The notes: a model not told the origin generated them from the letters alone. DNA of 64,000 nucleotides from Hemibagrus wyckioides (GCF_019097595.1 NC_080710.1:24138280-24202279), one strand, 5' to 3'. Positions 28,729 through 63,967 are shown, counted from the stretch's first letter. Program-made: numbers and translations.

Positions 28729-30372
28729 ATGTCTACACAATACTGGCCTGTCCTTTGGTCATCTGAAAGATAATAGCTATTCAGTCTTTAAGATATTTTC
28801 GCTTAGTAATTAAATTATATATAATGAAGTGAAAATGTAGTTTTGATCACATGAAATCATACAGATTATTAGGTTGTATAAACATACTGTATTGTTTTAG
28901 TCATTTTTACCTTGTATGAATCAAAATGTCTGTTTACGAAGACCTAAATGCCCTTCAGCAAAGTGAGTCTGCTGAATGCACTTTATTTCAAAAACTGTTA
29001 CACAGTCCAAACTGTTAGTTCCAGTGTCTTTATCTAATAAGGGGAAAGGGAATGTGGAAACATAATTCACACTTATTGCTGTTGACTTGCACCTTGTACT
29101 AAGCTTCTTCACTTACTCACCCTTTACCCCTCAACTGTCAATGCATAGCATGCTTTGCTGTTAATCTTGAACCCGTTTATCACCTTGTAGTGTTAACGTA
29201 TGTGACATACTCAAGGGTGTAATTGCACCTCAGATACTGAAAGACATGCGGCATGGTCAAAGATGAGATTCCATAGTAACTTGATTAACAACAAATACCC
29301 ATGAAAATTGAAGTGTACTTACAAATACCTTTTGCCAATAATCACTCTAACTCAAAAGTGGCTGTTAAGACTTTACAGTTCCAGCAACTCTGCAATTAAC
29401 AATTAATGCTATCGTAGCTGTCCTTTATTTGAATAATCAGTGTAACTCTAAAGACCTTACAAGACCTTATAATTAACTTAAAACTTCATAGTTAACTGTT
29501 CTTTAAACTTCAACAGAATGTTAACTGGATAATGTTTGCAGCACTTTTTTTTGCCGTTATGATCCTCTTTAGTAAAGGGTCACGCAGTCAAAAAAGATAA
29601 CATAAATCGCTGTGGACATACAGACTGCACATGCTGCTCTTCTCAATCACTGTGAAGCACTTGGCAAGAATTTCACAGGGTTATCTTTGTCCTCAAGTGT
29701 AAGGGAAAGGAAACAATGCCATTTCAACACCCATGGGGCTGAGTGAAACATTCATGCCAGCTGGAGAATGACCTTGGTGTGCGTTACCACTCAGAGACAG
29801 AGCAGTCTCTGATGTCTCTCGACTAAGGCTAACAAAACACCTGTTACGGCTACACGTAAACGTGGCTAAAGAAACATAAGATATGACACAAACGCAAATT
29901 ATACGCGTGCTTACATTCCACAATAAGACTTTTTTGTAATAAACTGTTCAAGGCTTCAAGATTTTTTTAATTGATGACGGTCCTTACCTGGGTATCATAT
30001 TTAATGCCACCTCCATAAGAGGTGAAAGACTGATCTGTGTAATTAAGATAAAATATGACTGTATATACTTTAAATATGCTATGTTCTATTTTGTGTATAG
30101 TAAAATGTGTAAAATATGTTAAATGTAAAATTATACTTGAATATTAAAAATATTTGCATAAAACTATCCATGTTTAAATCAGCACAACTATTTCAGCTTA
30201 GGCTGGGATGCTGTCACCGTCTGCATTGCTTCCCGGTTATGCATTACATACCTGACATCTATTGTTCTTTATTACTTCTGAAGGGACTATGGATGACAAA
30301 ATAGACCCCCATCCATGCTATCGGGTCCCTCACCATATTGAGACAGTACAATGCATTATATGGTGCCAGCAG
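28729..30372. other. Rest of gene B upstream region
   Basis: Apart from the second conserved element at 29633 I see no gene or known repeat here. Confidence 0.5.
29633..29720 (+). promoter_or_regulatory. Conserved 88-bp upstream element, second copy of gene B
   Basis: Matches the 28641 copy in its central block gaatttcacagggttatctt, and matches the 43790 and 60382 copies in the right-hand aaggaaacaatg. An E-box CAGCTG follows at 29758-29763. It lies about 0.68 kb before the gene B TATA. Confidence 0.7.
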
Positions 30373-30455
30373 CCATATTTAGAGGAGCCTTCCCATTATA
30401 AAAGGGAGTGAGGAGCGAGACACTAAAGGTTTGTTTTGAATTGTGTCATCTAACG
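30373..30455 (+). promoter_or_regulatory. Promoter and first non-coding exon of myosin gene B
   Basis: CArG-like CCATATTTAG at 30373-30382, 14 bp, then TATAAAAG at 30397-30404. The first exon begins about 30425 and ends at 30455 before gtgagt. Confidence 0.75.
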
Positions 30456-30664
30456 GTGAGTCGTCTGAGAAGCCCTGGAATCTCTAAGCATCAAGAGCAA
30501 GTCATTTTTAAAGAAAGGCTTTATTTAAAAAGAAAATAACAGGCTAAGAAATTAGAGATAATTTTTAAGAGTCCTTTATCCTTTAGACAGATGCTGATCA
30601 CAGTGTAAGACCTAGCTGATTCAGATATTACATTAATTTATATTTTCTGATTGTGTCATCTCAG

Positions 30665-30705
30665 GGCAGTATACCATCAATTCTTGGAGAGGGGATACAG
30701 CAAAA
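30665..30705 (+). other. Second 5' UTR exon of myosin gene B
   Basis: Bounded by catctcag and gtaagt, with no ATG. The coding exon starts at 30821, ten bases before the start codon, as in gene A. Confidence 0.65.
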
Positions 30706-30830
30706 GTAAGTGACTTAAAGATTGAGCTTTACTTAAACAGCGCTACAAAATAGATCATTTTCCATGGATGCAGCTGCTGAATAGATTTAACAAAAGAATA
30801 TATGTTCTTGAACTAATCAGAGGGTGAAAG

Positions 30831-41304
<10,474 letters not shown>

Positions 41305-41375
41305 AGCTCTCGTGTGAACCTTTCTCATAAGCTTGTCTTCTGTGACCCTCCATGAGTTTGCCTGTAGTTGGATAG

Positions 41376-41381
41376 AATAAA
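41376..41381 (+). terminator. PolyA signal of myosin gene B
   Basis: AATAAA 72 bp after the stop codon, in the same context (ggatagaataaa) as in gene A (gaatagaataaa). Confidence 0.85.
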
Positions 41382-41509
41382 GTCCATGTGCAAATGAACA
41401 CTGTGTTGTAATTGTGTATTATATTAATTCAACACAACATCTGATCATAGTTAATCTGACTTTGTATTAATTCTTATGGTATTAGTCTAATGGTTAAATA
41501 AATAAATAA

Positions 41510-41558
41510 ATTCACAAGTAAGCATTAAGTCAAACTTACTTAATGCTTACTTGTGAAT
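41510..41558. repeat. Perfect 21-bp inverted repeat with 7-nt loop
   Basis: Arms at 41510-41530 and 41538-41558 are exact reverse complements (arm core cacaagtaagcattaagt). It sits about 130 bp after the gene B polyA signal. It could be a MITE remnant, a replication-slippage palindrome or a hairpin in read-through RNA. It is short for a microRNA precursor. Confidence 0.9.
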
Positions 41559-42154
41559 AATAGCACTGTTAGATTTGATTCCATAATCTATCATTTTTAA
41601 AATTATACATGCACAGTATGATCCATAAGATCAATACTTCAATACTAGTCATTACAAATTATATTACTGACAGCAACTTAGTGAAGAGTAGAATCTTTGA
41701 AAGTTTCACCTGAATTTCAGAGCTTCTTAGTATTTGGGATGGACGCCACTTGTTTGTGCAAAACCTTATGATCCATTTTAGATCAAATCCATCAGAGCAC
41801 ATGCTTCAACAGATGAAATCAGGCATGAGGAAAATCTGACCTTTTGTACAAAGCAGTCAACATGGTCAATAACACAAACGTGCTTACATTTAAATAAGAA
41901 CCTAGAAATATTGCAGAATCTTGAATATTAAATATTCAAGATATTGAACATTTACTCAGAATTTTGGACCCCACTGTACATAATAGATAAACTATTAAAA
42001 TTAAAACCCTTTCTCCAAAAGTACTAAACTGAAAAAAATAACATAGGAGAAAAATATGCATGAAATGAATTACAGACCAAACACTCTTCTATTGCATTTT
42101 CCATTTTCATGGAATGTTAGTTTTACAAAATTGCATTATATGGTATACAATTAT

Positions 42155-42197
<43 letters not shown>

Positions 42198-43789
42198 CTC
42201 AAGGCTACTCACAAATTTTAACAAGGAGACATTTTGCAACATAGAACAAAACAAACTCTAACAGATACGAAGAAAACGAACAAAAGTGATCGCAGTGATG
42301 TAAAAAGAAAAGTAAAGTCCCAAATACAAATTTCTCAGAAGGAGACAAAAGATTAGAGTTAGCATTTACAATGATCTGAAAGCAGGAAAGAAATGATTGG
42401 AATGTATCAGAGGCATCAAACAATGCACTTTGTAATTTGCAAAACAAGTGCATGTGTCAGTCAGACCTTTTTCTTTAAACAGACCTTTTTCTTTAATCAG
42501 ACAAAAATCATTAGTACATGATGCTAATTAAAGTAATCAAAATAGCAGCATTCGATAAAGAATGAGTTGATAAATGTTTAGAATGCTATTCCTATCATTT
42601 CTACAATAATATACTGTGTTCAAAACCATATGTTACTTTAAAGGTGTTTTATAGTTTGATACTGTAGTTACTCTGGTATACTAGGAAGACGTTTACATCA
42701 TTATATCAAGGACACATACTTTAAAGCTAAAGTACAGAATGCGGTAAATACACATATTAAAACAGTGAAATAGTTCACGTTGTTTTTCATTTCGTTGAGA
42801 AATTTGCTAAAATACGCAGCTTCTGTAATTTAGGTTATACCTCTTATGTATGCACTTGGCAATAAAATATAACTAAGTAAAATTGTAGTGGAGGTTTTTT
42901 TTTTTTTTTACAGTAGTATACTATTAATAATATGTAAGCCTGCAGAAATACAGTCATTTCTTTAAACATTACAATAAGTGTAAATATTAATCATTTACAC
43001 TGATCACCTGGACGAAGAAGCTCCCAGTTTTTTTAAATGTGCTTGTTGCAAATGCATTTTCATTATGACAAGCTGGTAAAGAACACTTAAGGTAGCACAT
43101 CAAAATCAAAGCATTATACTGATAACAGTTATAATCCTGCTAAAATAGAAAGTGTAAAATTATAAATTAACACAAGCCTAAAATCTGGTTATTAACAAAA
43201 CATTTATGGTATACTAATAGCTTTAATAGCTTGATGTGGCCTATTAAAGAAGAAAATTCCTCCATACCCCTTAGAGCAGCGATGTCCTATGAGTAAAATA
43301 GAGGAGGGTAAGGCATACTTCAAGTGACCACTGTGACGTGAAAGAAAGCAAAGATCAGCTTTGTGGGTGTGTGTGTGTGAGGGTGGAAATGTTCACTTCA
43401 AAGAAGTGGCCTGTTCGAGTCGCCCTTCACCTGCTAGGGTTATATTAAGACCTTCTATACAATGGGAACATACCGTCTCCTCTAGGTCCCCAGGAACTGA
43501 CTTGATGTATAGGTCTTTGAAGATATTTCAGTCATAAAATCCCACAATTACTGAGACATACAGTTTGACAGCACATTGTTACTAAACCAATGTTATATTG
43601 TTTTTTATTTACATCTTGCGTCCTAGAACTCAAAATGCTATTGCGTACATTACCTCCATAACCTTTGTAACTAAAGTAGGCTGTAGGTTTCAAAAAAAGG
43701 ACGCACAGTTCGTAAGTGACAAGACGCTATGATTAATGTGGCACCTTCAGGGACACACCATCTGCTGACACTCGGATCACACCAGCATA
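41559..43789. other. Intergenic DNA downstream of myosin gene B
   Basis: No gene recognised. It contains an (AAT)n array at 42158-42195. The short minus-strand frame at 42205-42453 has no domain. Confidence 0.6.
42158..42195. repeat. (AAT)n microsatellite
   Basis: About 12 units. Confidence 0.95.
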
Positions 43790-43877
43790 GCTGCCCTTCA
43801 CAATAAGAGAGAGGCATTCAGGAGGAATTTCACAGGTTTATCTTCGTCCTCAAGGACAAAAGGAAGGAAACAATACG
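43790..43877 (+). promoter_or_regulatory. Conserved 88-bp upstream element, copy of gene C
   Basis: Keeps gaggaatttcacagg, tttatct, cgtcctcaaggacaaaagga and aaacaat in register with the other copies. A MEF2-type string TTATTTTTAA follows at 44001-44010. It is 4.0 kb before the gene C promoter, the longest distance in the array. Confidence 0.7.
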
Positions 43878-44959
43878 AAGAAAACAAATCACTTTGCCAC
43901 CAGCTAAACAGACGACAACATATGGAACCAAGATAGTCCTGCATGCCAGTCTTCTTTATATAGGCTCTCAAGTGAGCAGCAGTAAATTTGTTTCATCTTC
44001 TTATTTTTAAATATCTCATGAATCAGATTGTCACTTTTTTATTTTCTGTACACTGCCGTTGCACAAGGAATTTGACTTATCAGAGGTTTTCGATCAGTTT
44101 AAACAAATGAATTCTTTTATCATCACAAGTCTGATAGAAAATTACTCAGGACACTGTTGGCTGAGATGTTTTTCCAAAGTTTAGATAGTATGAATAAGCA
44201 CTTGGGGCATCTAAGAGAGCAGAAATGGGGCTGATATCACCATTTACTTTGAAGATATAAACATTTGTGTGGAAAAAAATATTTGAACTTTTCTATGAAT
44301 ATACTGCCCCTAGTAGGCTGAGTAAAAACAGAATAAGATAAATATTGACATAATATCATATGCTGAATGTGAATTAACAAAATACTGCTTTAATAGACCA
44401 AGTTTTTGATATACGTAAGAAATTAATCTGGAACAAATTGAGACATCGTGGTATAATTAACATTGTTGACATACGGAAACAAAGTTAATACACAGGCCTA
44501 ACATCATCACCTAATGAAGAAAAACAATAAAAAAAAACAAAACATTTAAAGCAAAGTTTAAGTAAAGGAATACATTATCGTGCATGTATAAAATCTTAAT
44601 GGACTGACAGTTTTGAAACTGTATACATTTTAAACACACCGCATTGTCACTTCATAAGCCATTAAACTTTCAGCTTGATATTCATTTTGCAATCTTAAGG
44701 AATATGAACTGATAAATGTTATAATACTCCTGCCTGGGGTTTAAGGCGAACCTTTTATTTCTTTCCATGTCTAAAGAATATTTTTTGAATTACTTGCTGC
44801 ATTTCCTTGATAAATTTCATTTGTACAGTGCTATCACTTCAAATTGCAAAAACTGGAGGCATTTCATGCTAAAAACATGTTCTGCAAATAAACAATAGAA
44901 CCTAACTGTTAATATCCAAATACCTTGAAATTAGAATATGACAACTGAAATTAGATTAT
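43878..44959. other. Gene C upstream region, proximal to the element
   Basis: No gene or repeat recognised apart from the MEF2-type string at 44001. Confidence 0.5.
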
Positions 44960-45150
44960 GGCAATAACTAATGGTGTTATATTACTGATTGAAAAGGTGT
45001 GAGTTTGAATCCCAGGTCCACCAAGCTGCCACTGCTGGGCCCCTGAGCAAGGCCCTTAACCCTCAATTGCTCACTTGTATAAAATGAGATAAAAATGTGA
45101 GTCACTGTGGATAAGGGAGTCTACCAAATGCCTGAAATGTAAATGTTACT
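44960..45150 (+). mobile_element. tRNA-derived SINE
   Basis: B-box-like gagtttgaatccc near 45001, then ctgggcccctgagcaaggcc, cttaaccctcaattgctca and the tail ggataagggagtctaccaaa followed by aaatgtaaatg. It is diverged at several CpG-type positions, so it is an old copy. Confidence 0.8.
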
Positions 45151-45173
45151 AACTGTATACAGATATTGTGTAA

Positions 45174-45575
45174 CAATTCAATTCAATTTTGTGTGTATAA
45201 TGCTTTTAATAAGGACATTGTCTCAAAGCAGCTTTACAGAAATACAAAAAAAATAAAATAAAATAAAATAAACTATAAATAAAAATAAAATAATAATAAT
45301 AGAAATAATAAAAAATGTTAAATTTACAAGATTTTTTCATTTCATTTCATTGTCTATACCACTTATCCAATCTATACTCGGGTCACAGGGAGCCTGTGCC
45401 TATCTCAGGCATCATTGGGCATCAAGGCAGGATACACCCTGGATGGTGTGCAAACCCATTAAATTAACAGAATTTAAAATTAAATTAATTTGTATCCCTA
45501 ATGAGCAAGACAGAGACGATATGAGGAAGAAACCCTGACCGGAACCAGACCCAACCTCATTTAGGTGACACAGTA
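45174..45575 (+). repeat. Composite dispersed repeat with a nested insertion
   Basis: The left part (45174-45236) has attcaattcaatttt, aaggacattgtctcaaagca and gctttacagaaat. The right part (about 45478-45572) has ccctaatgagcaagacagag, gatatgaggaagaaaccctg and catttaggtgacac. I recognise these as two ends of one dispersed otophysan repeat. The middle (about 45338-45460; ccacttatccaat, gcaggatacaccctggatgg) belongs to a different common fish repeat and appears inserted. Confidence 0.6.
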
Positions 45576-45620
45576 TAATGTGATTATTAATAATGTCCCT
45601 TCTACAACTGTATATAGTTG

Positions 45621-45749
45621 AGTGAGTGTGTTGTGTAACCAGGTGAGTGAGTTGTGTAACCAGGTGAGTGAGTTGTGTAACCAGGTGAGTGAGTTGTGTA
45701 ACCAGGTGAGTGTGTTGTGTAACCAGGTGAATGTGTTGTGTAATCCAGG
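45621..45749 (+). repeat. 21-bp minisatellite, about six copies
   Basis: The unit gtgagtgagttgtgtaacca plus g is repeated head to tail with few changes. It is in frame for 21-bp units, which creates a spurious QVSELCN peptide repeat. It is not a CRISPR array: the units are contiguous and without spacers. Confidence 0.95.
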
Positions 45750-47851
45750 AGCTTTTAAGCAACTTATAAATCAGCAAAATATTTTAGACAGAAAATTAGA
45801 AGAAACCTCAGAACACTTCGGCAGCTACACAACTGCTCCACTTCTTTCTAGTGCTGACGCATGTCACATGTCACTAATGGTATAAAAAGGATTCCTATAT
45901 AGTTTATGGTTGCCATACCATGTGTTCATGCAAATCAAGTGACATGATGACCTACTGTACAACCAACAATAGCCCACCCATTGTTCAAGAAGTACAAATG
46001 GTTGTGTTGGTGGCCTTGCACAGTGGGGGTGCTGACTACTTGAGGGACCCGCACAGCTGAGAATGGATCTCTTGCGTGATACTACCATGTTCAAAATGGA
46101 ATGTTCCAGGATGTCAGGGGCTGGGGTTAATAGTGTGAGGGTGTTAGTCCTCAACATCTTCAAGAAGTCACAGGTCCTTACAATAGTATGTTAGCACCTG
46201 CTAGGGGTTCTCAAAATGTACACTATATCAAACAGCTTTCTTGACCTCTGACATTGAGAAGCATGACTGGATTTGCTAACATACCAGCACACTATTTTCT
46301 GCTTCAAAGAAAGCGACATTTTCTCTGTAATAAGTATTTAGCAATTGTAGCTGGGTTTATTCTTTTGTTTATTTCACCCACTATCAACAATGACTTAGTT
46401 GTTGCAAAGGAAAGATACACAGTTAATTTAGGAATACAGGTATCTAAATCAACAATGAGATATTTTAACAATAGGATGAGTGATGCCCATAGGTTAATGG
46501 CTTGATTGACCATGATTGTAAGCAGGCTCTCCATAATTTTCATGCCTGCAGCTGAATAAATTCAAATTAATGTGCAAATGAATTCTCTGCATTTGAGTCA
46601 CTTTAGTTGCCTTAGTTACAGTCAGTCCATTACACGGACACGATGGGTCATCAGTCACTGGATTCATTAATCCAAACTTAGAAAAAACAACAAAAAAGCC
46701 AACTTACAAGCAAAATACTTCATGGTTACGGTAAATATAATTTCTCATAGCGTAATTCCGATAAAGCCACTGAATAGAAACAGTGTTTGAATATGTTTTT
46801 TGCAAGCTTGGGCATTTTAATGACACACTACTCATATAACAATTCACATGCATATCCCATACATAAACTTCTATATGAGTAAATAATTAATATGAATTTT
46901 CTCATAACATAAGGTTGTGTCTAAAGGGTAACTAAAAGGCGACCCATCCTATATTTTACTTTCGACTTTCAACTACACCCTGTGCTCTAATAAGTAATAA
47001 TTCACAATATGTTACAGTTACTATACTGTAAATACCCTGATATGGCTTATTTCATGCCTAAACCAAATCCCTGCAGCAATCACTTCTAAGCTCACTGTAC
47101 AATAACTTTATTATAGTAATGAATCGCTCCACATATTCCCTATAAAATATTCCAAAATTACTCATAATAGTAAAATGTCAGGTTGTATTAGAAGTATCAT
47201 GTTGATTAGAAGTCCAAAGTGATGTACTTATGATGGCCTAATATCATACAGGCTGCTGTCTTCTATTATACCATGATGTCCATTGTCACTTTGAGGCAGA
47301 AGATGAACTGATCTAAAATAAAATGCTAACAGTATACACACTATGGATATCTTATGAGTTTTAACATCATTAAATTATTAATTACAGAATTGAAACTTGA
47401 ACAGTTATACAACAGTTCTCTTTAGAGAAAACCTACAAAGAAACAAAGTACTAAGGACAAAATACAAGCAATTTGATGGTGATGATGCTAAAACTGCTAC
47501 TATTTAAATTATGAGACATAAAAAATAATTAAACAAATAGATATAAAACAGCAAACATTTGAAATAATTGGAATTGAGAAAAATAGCCTACACTGAGAAG
47601 ACTGGTCAAACTGGACCTCATCCATTAGTGTTGTTCTTGTTAACCTGTTATAACATCGTAAAAGGAGTTCCTTGTGAGCACTGTGTTAATGATGTTTCTA
47701 TAGAAATCTGAGTTATTTCCTCCTTGAAACCTGTTGTTAACAAACACCATATATGTCAACCTCTTGGAAACCTCCTCCAATCAGTTAGGGGAAGAAGGGG
47801 AAGGGGTTCATTTTCAAATTAGCTGGACCATTGTTGGTCATCCATCTATGA
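45750..47851. other. Intergenic DNA upstream of myosin gene C
   Basis: No gene or known repeat recognised. The short frames at 45864-46163 and 46254-46505 have no recognisable domain. Confidence 0.55.
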
Positions 47852-47927
47852 CCATTTTAGGATGATTGATTCCCTTTAAAAAGGGGGCATGGAGTCTTAG
47901 AGGGACACTCCACTCCACTGCCTGAAG
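47852..47927 (+). promoter_or_regulatory. Promoter and first non-coding exon of myosin gene C
   Basis: Perfect CArG box CCATTTTAGG at 47852-47861, 13 bp, then the TATA-like TTTAAAAA at 47875-47882. The first exon is about 47905-47927, ending before gtaagc. SRF binding to CArG is established for muscle promoters; use here is inferred. Confidence 0.75.
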
Positions 47928-48160
47928 GTAAGCGGAGAAGACAAGGTTCTAGCAAGCTTAGCAAGGAGTTAGCTTCTTGTGTGGCATTACAATACCCAAA
48001 TACTTCTGGTTATTTTATTTAAAGAACATTGGGATATAGAAGATTTACTATGATCTTGTTTATTGGAATGTGATTGTAATTTAATTTCATCATAATCTTG
48101 TTAAAGAAGCAAGAACCTAATCAAAGCTGATAAATTCTTTCTTTCACTGTTACATGACAG

Positions 48161-48217
48161 AGACCAAGGGAGAACTTGAAGGATTGAAAGCAGGTAGGAC
48201 AGTCTCTAGATTTCAGG
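48161..48217 (+). other. 5' UTR joined to the start exon of gene C
   Basis: An acceptor (acatgacag) ends at 48160. A donor-like caggtaggac lies at 48191-48200 and an acceptor-like tttcag at 48216, but the interval of about 23 bp is too short to splice. So either the UTR exon is fused to the coding exon, or splicing goes directly to 48217. Confidence 0.5.
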
Positions 48218-57935
<9,718 letters not shown>

Positions 57936-57995
57936 ACCTTCCTGCAGAAGTATTTGCAGAGCTTTTGAAAATGTTTCACTCAACATCTGATGTAG

Positions 57996-58001
57996 AATAA
58001 A
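57996..58001 (+). terminator. PolyA signal of myosin gene C
   Basis: AATAAA (gtagaataaataa) 61 bp after the stop codon. Confidence 0.85.
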
Positions 58002-60381
58002 TAAGTATTTTAAATTCTAAACATCCTTGACAGCTTGCATTTTTCACTGCACCTACTACAGCTACATTATATAATTTATTGAATTAAATTATAATACAAT
58101 TTACATTACACTACAGTCTTTCGACAGCCTAAGTACATGTATGTAAAACAAATAAATGATTGAAAAAATGACCATATTTTTCTCATCATAGTGCATAAAC
58201 AAAAACAGGTGTAGAGCTGCTAGGTAGATTTCAGCATCTGTACACAATAAAAGTCATTTTAAACATGGAAGTTAACTTGCTCTTTCCTCAAAGCCTGTAT
58301 TTGATGTATTCGAAGTCATCTTCGGTTAACATGTTCTACCTGGCTGCTACCGTTTGTGGTGAATCAAAATCAGCATCAAGTGATCTGTTGACAGCTTTTC
58401 CATTTACCAAAGTATCCAAAAACATGCGATCTCAAGAAATCACAAAAAGAGGATCCACACTATCACCTGGAGCATATCACCTATATGAAGGAGAGAGACC
58501 ACTGCCAAGTTGAGAAGTTTGGGTAATTATTCTAAAACATCAACATACTTGAGTCTGGGCTTGGTCTTACAAGATGGCTTCACTTCCATCTTCATTTCCA
58601 ACTGAGTCCAGCCAAATTATGTGTCCAAGTTATCTGTTACCAGGCCTGGTAAAAGACACAGTTCCTAGGTTTGGATGCACCTGTATTGGATAAACAGGCC
58701 CAGTGTTTCTGAGCTGAAATTCTCTCAACAGGTAAACCGAGTTCATTTGTTCTATTTGCTGAAATTTATTCACTTATCTATCTACAAATGACTAGAGCAT
58801 ACATTAAACACGCATGTAAGAATAGTTGCTTTGCTTATGCTAATCTGCTTGCTTATGGCTAATGTTAGCTGTCCAACATTAATTAATGTGCTTGTTCAGC
58901 TAAATAATGTGAGAGCTGAACAATGGACTTTTACAATACTGCATATGAATAAAGTCCTTAAATTTGTTCTAGTAATAACATATGCATGATGCAGGCTCAG
59001 GATTCCTTAACAAGTGTTCTTCAAACTTACTTTATATCATAAGAAAAACCTTGGGCTGTTTTAGATGAGTTTTCAGCAAATATTTAATATACGTTGGCCT
59101 TTGAAAACAGAGATAAAATGACGCGACTTAGACTTTTGTTACACATTTTATACATTACTTTTTGTTTATTTTCATTAAAAAAGTGCCAATAATTGTCAAA
59201 GCTATTTGGCTGTAAACCAAGTTCTTCATTATCTGTGCTTCCTACGTGTCTGTTTGCATGGATGTGTAAAAAAACTGACAGGGAGTCTCTGTCACCTTTT
59301 GTTCAGAACAGATGCAAGAACCTCCTAATAATAGTGCAGTGTCTGACAAAGGAAGGCTCAGGTTACAGCTTTCAACAAAGGAGGAGTACCACTGTTTCTT
59401 CAGTCCTTGCTCCTGTGTGATGGTAGTCCAGATCAATCAGACAGCTGAGAATGGGACACCAAAAAGAATGTCAAGGGCCTAGAATAGACTGTCCATGCGT
59501 TAAGACTAAGTAAGGGACTTGATGAGAGGGAGCATGTCAACTGTAAAACAGGGGTCAGGACAGGCCTGACCTGCTTCAGTACAAAACATTTAACAATGGT
59601 GATAATAGTCTAATGCTAGAATAATCTGCTTTACACAATGGTCCTTTTTAGAATAACTATCAGAAGGTTTGATTTTCCAGCGTGATGATGTAAATTTTTA
59701 TTTTCTATTGTCTTGTTAGGCATCCATTACCACACAGTCCAAAATTAATGTAACATTAAACACGTTATCTTTACCAAGTGTACAAATGGAGAGGTCTATT
59801 AAAAGTTGCTAGTATAATGTCATCACCAAACACCTGAATCATGTGTTCTTTTAACCTGCAACTACAGCCCTGGAGACATGACTTATTGCTGAAACCTATT
59901 TAGAATTTTAAAAAATGTTATATTTGTACATCATGCATAACAATAAAATTCACTATTAAAATTATGAATGTGTGTGTCTGGCTTATTAACATTAGCCCCT
60001 CGCTATGTGGCCATAATCTTACTGACTGGAATGACCTAAATCTTGAAACAGTGACAAAAATGACCTCTTCCAAGCAAACAGTAAACATCACTGAAGGTTA
60101 TAACAACTGGGTCCCCTTTAGTTATTTGGCCTTTCTGATTTTAGTGTCCAACAAGCACATGAAAATTATGAAAAGGAGAAAAATATTTTATAATTCACTA
60201 AAAGCCTGTTTGTGTGCTGTTAAAAAATAAAAAATAAATGCCTAAGAACAGCTGACAAGCAGCATGCAAACAAAAACAACACCTGTCTCCTGTGGCTCAG
60301 GCAAATCCAAGGTCATGGAAGTTAGATTCCCATTTTTACCTTTTGTACTGTTCTACAGTATTCTCAGTCTCAAGCTAGCTC
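58002..60381. other. Intergenic DNA between myosin genes C and D
   Basis: No gene recognised. Short plus-strand frames at 58265-58513, 59193-59420 and 59964-60230 have no recognisable domains and no splice or promoter context. Confidence 0.55.
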
Positions 60382-60468
60382 TGCATTGTTTCCTTGCTTT
60401 TATCCTTGGACACAAAGATAACCTGTGAAATTCCTAGCGGGTGCTGTACTGTGATTGAGAAGGACAGC
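60382..60468 (-). promoter_or_regulatory. Conserved upstream element, inverted copy of gene D
   Basis: Read on the minus strand it gives gctgtccttctcaatcac, then taggaatttcacaggttat, ctttgt, ccaagga and aaggaaacaatgc. It is 87 nt because one G of the central ggg is absent. It lies only 0.3 kb before the gene D TATA and is in the opposite orientation to the other four copies. Confidence 0.7.
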
Positions 60469-60689
60469 TTGTGATGGAGGTTCAGATATACATATCCACT
60501 ATCCACCTTGACACATATCCCCTATCCATGTGAGGAGTAACAGATAAGGAAGTTTAAAAAAAAACCCCAAAAGATTGTATTGCCATATACACTACTGAAG
60601 CCTATTCATATTTAGACCCTTTTCATTTTTTTCTGGTAATGCCTTCCAGCTGCTCTGCTGCAGCTTCATTTAAACATACTTTCTGTGTT

Positions 60690-60849
60690 CCAAAAAGGGC
60701 TATGTGCCACACGCACCTAACCAAATAGAGCATGTCAACGTCACCACCATTGGAATTCCTGCCATACTGCTTTTATTCAGTCCCTATATAAAGAGACCCA
60801 CAGACAGGCTCTAACCACATACATCACTACATCTACATCACACGTCAAG
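60690..60849 (+). promoter_or_regulatory. Promoter and first non-coding exon of myosin gene D
   Basis: TATATAAAG at 60785-60793; first exon about 60815-60849, ending before gtaagt. At the usual CArG position (60762-60771) only CCATACTGCT is found. CArG-like strings lie farther up: CCAAAAAGGG at 60690 and CCAAATAGAG at 60721. A further non-coding exon around 60999 is possible but not clear. Confidence 0.7.
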
Positions 60850-61263
60850 GTAAGTCACGTCTATCATTTTTAACGCTACTGATATACTAATGTCGTGTAA
60901 TAAAATAAGACTTGGTCACTAACAACAAAATAAGATGAGCTGTTAAATAAAAAATAAAATCTGATAAAACCCACAAATCTTTTCTATTTTTTTCCCAGGT
61001 CAAGCACAAATCATTTACCTGTTTGTTTGCCATAAAATGTATGTATTACATTTTTATACATCAACTTAAAATGTACTTGCTTTATGTTTTGAATGTGGAC
61101 AGATATTACAAATGATGCAAACATTCTGACATTCACACAAAAAATTGTGTTAAAAAATTCAATAACAGAAAATAAGACAAAAAATTGGTTTAAAAAATGT
61201 ATTTTCCCCTCCTTCTACATTGCATATGTTGATTATTAAATATGTCTTAAGTCCTCTAGAAAG

Positions 61264-63967
<2,704 letters not shown>

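Noticed and set aside
45621..45749. Regular 21-bp repeats resembling a CRISPR array or a repeat-protein gene (QVSELCN)
   Set aside because: The units are directly contiguous without spacers, the host DNA is a fish genome, and the open frame is simply an effect of a 21-bp unit.
48194..48216. A 23-bp intron just before the gene C start codon
   Set aside because: It has gt and ag ends but is far below the minimum length for vertebrate splicing.
58265..60230. Short plus-strand frames in the C-D spacer
   Set aside because: No recognisable motifs, codon pattern, splice sites or promoter context.
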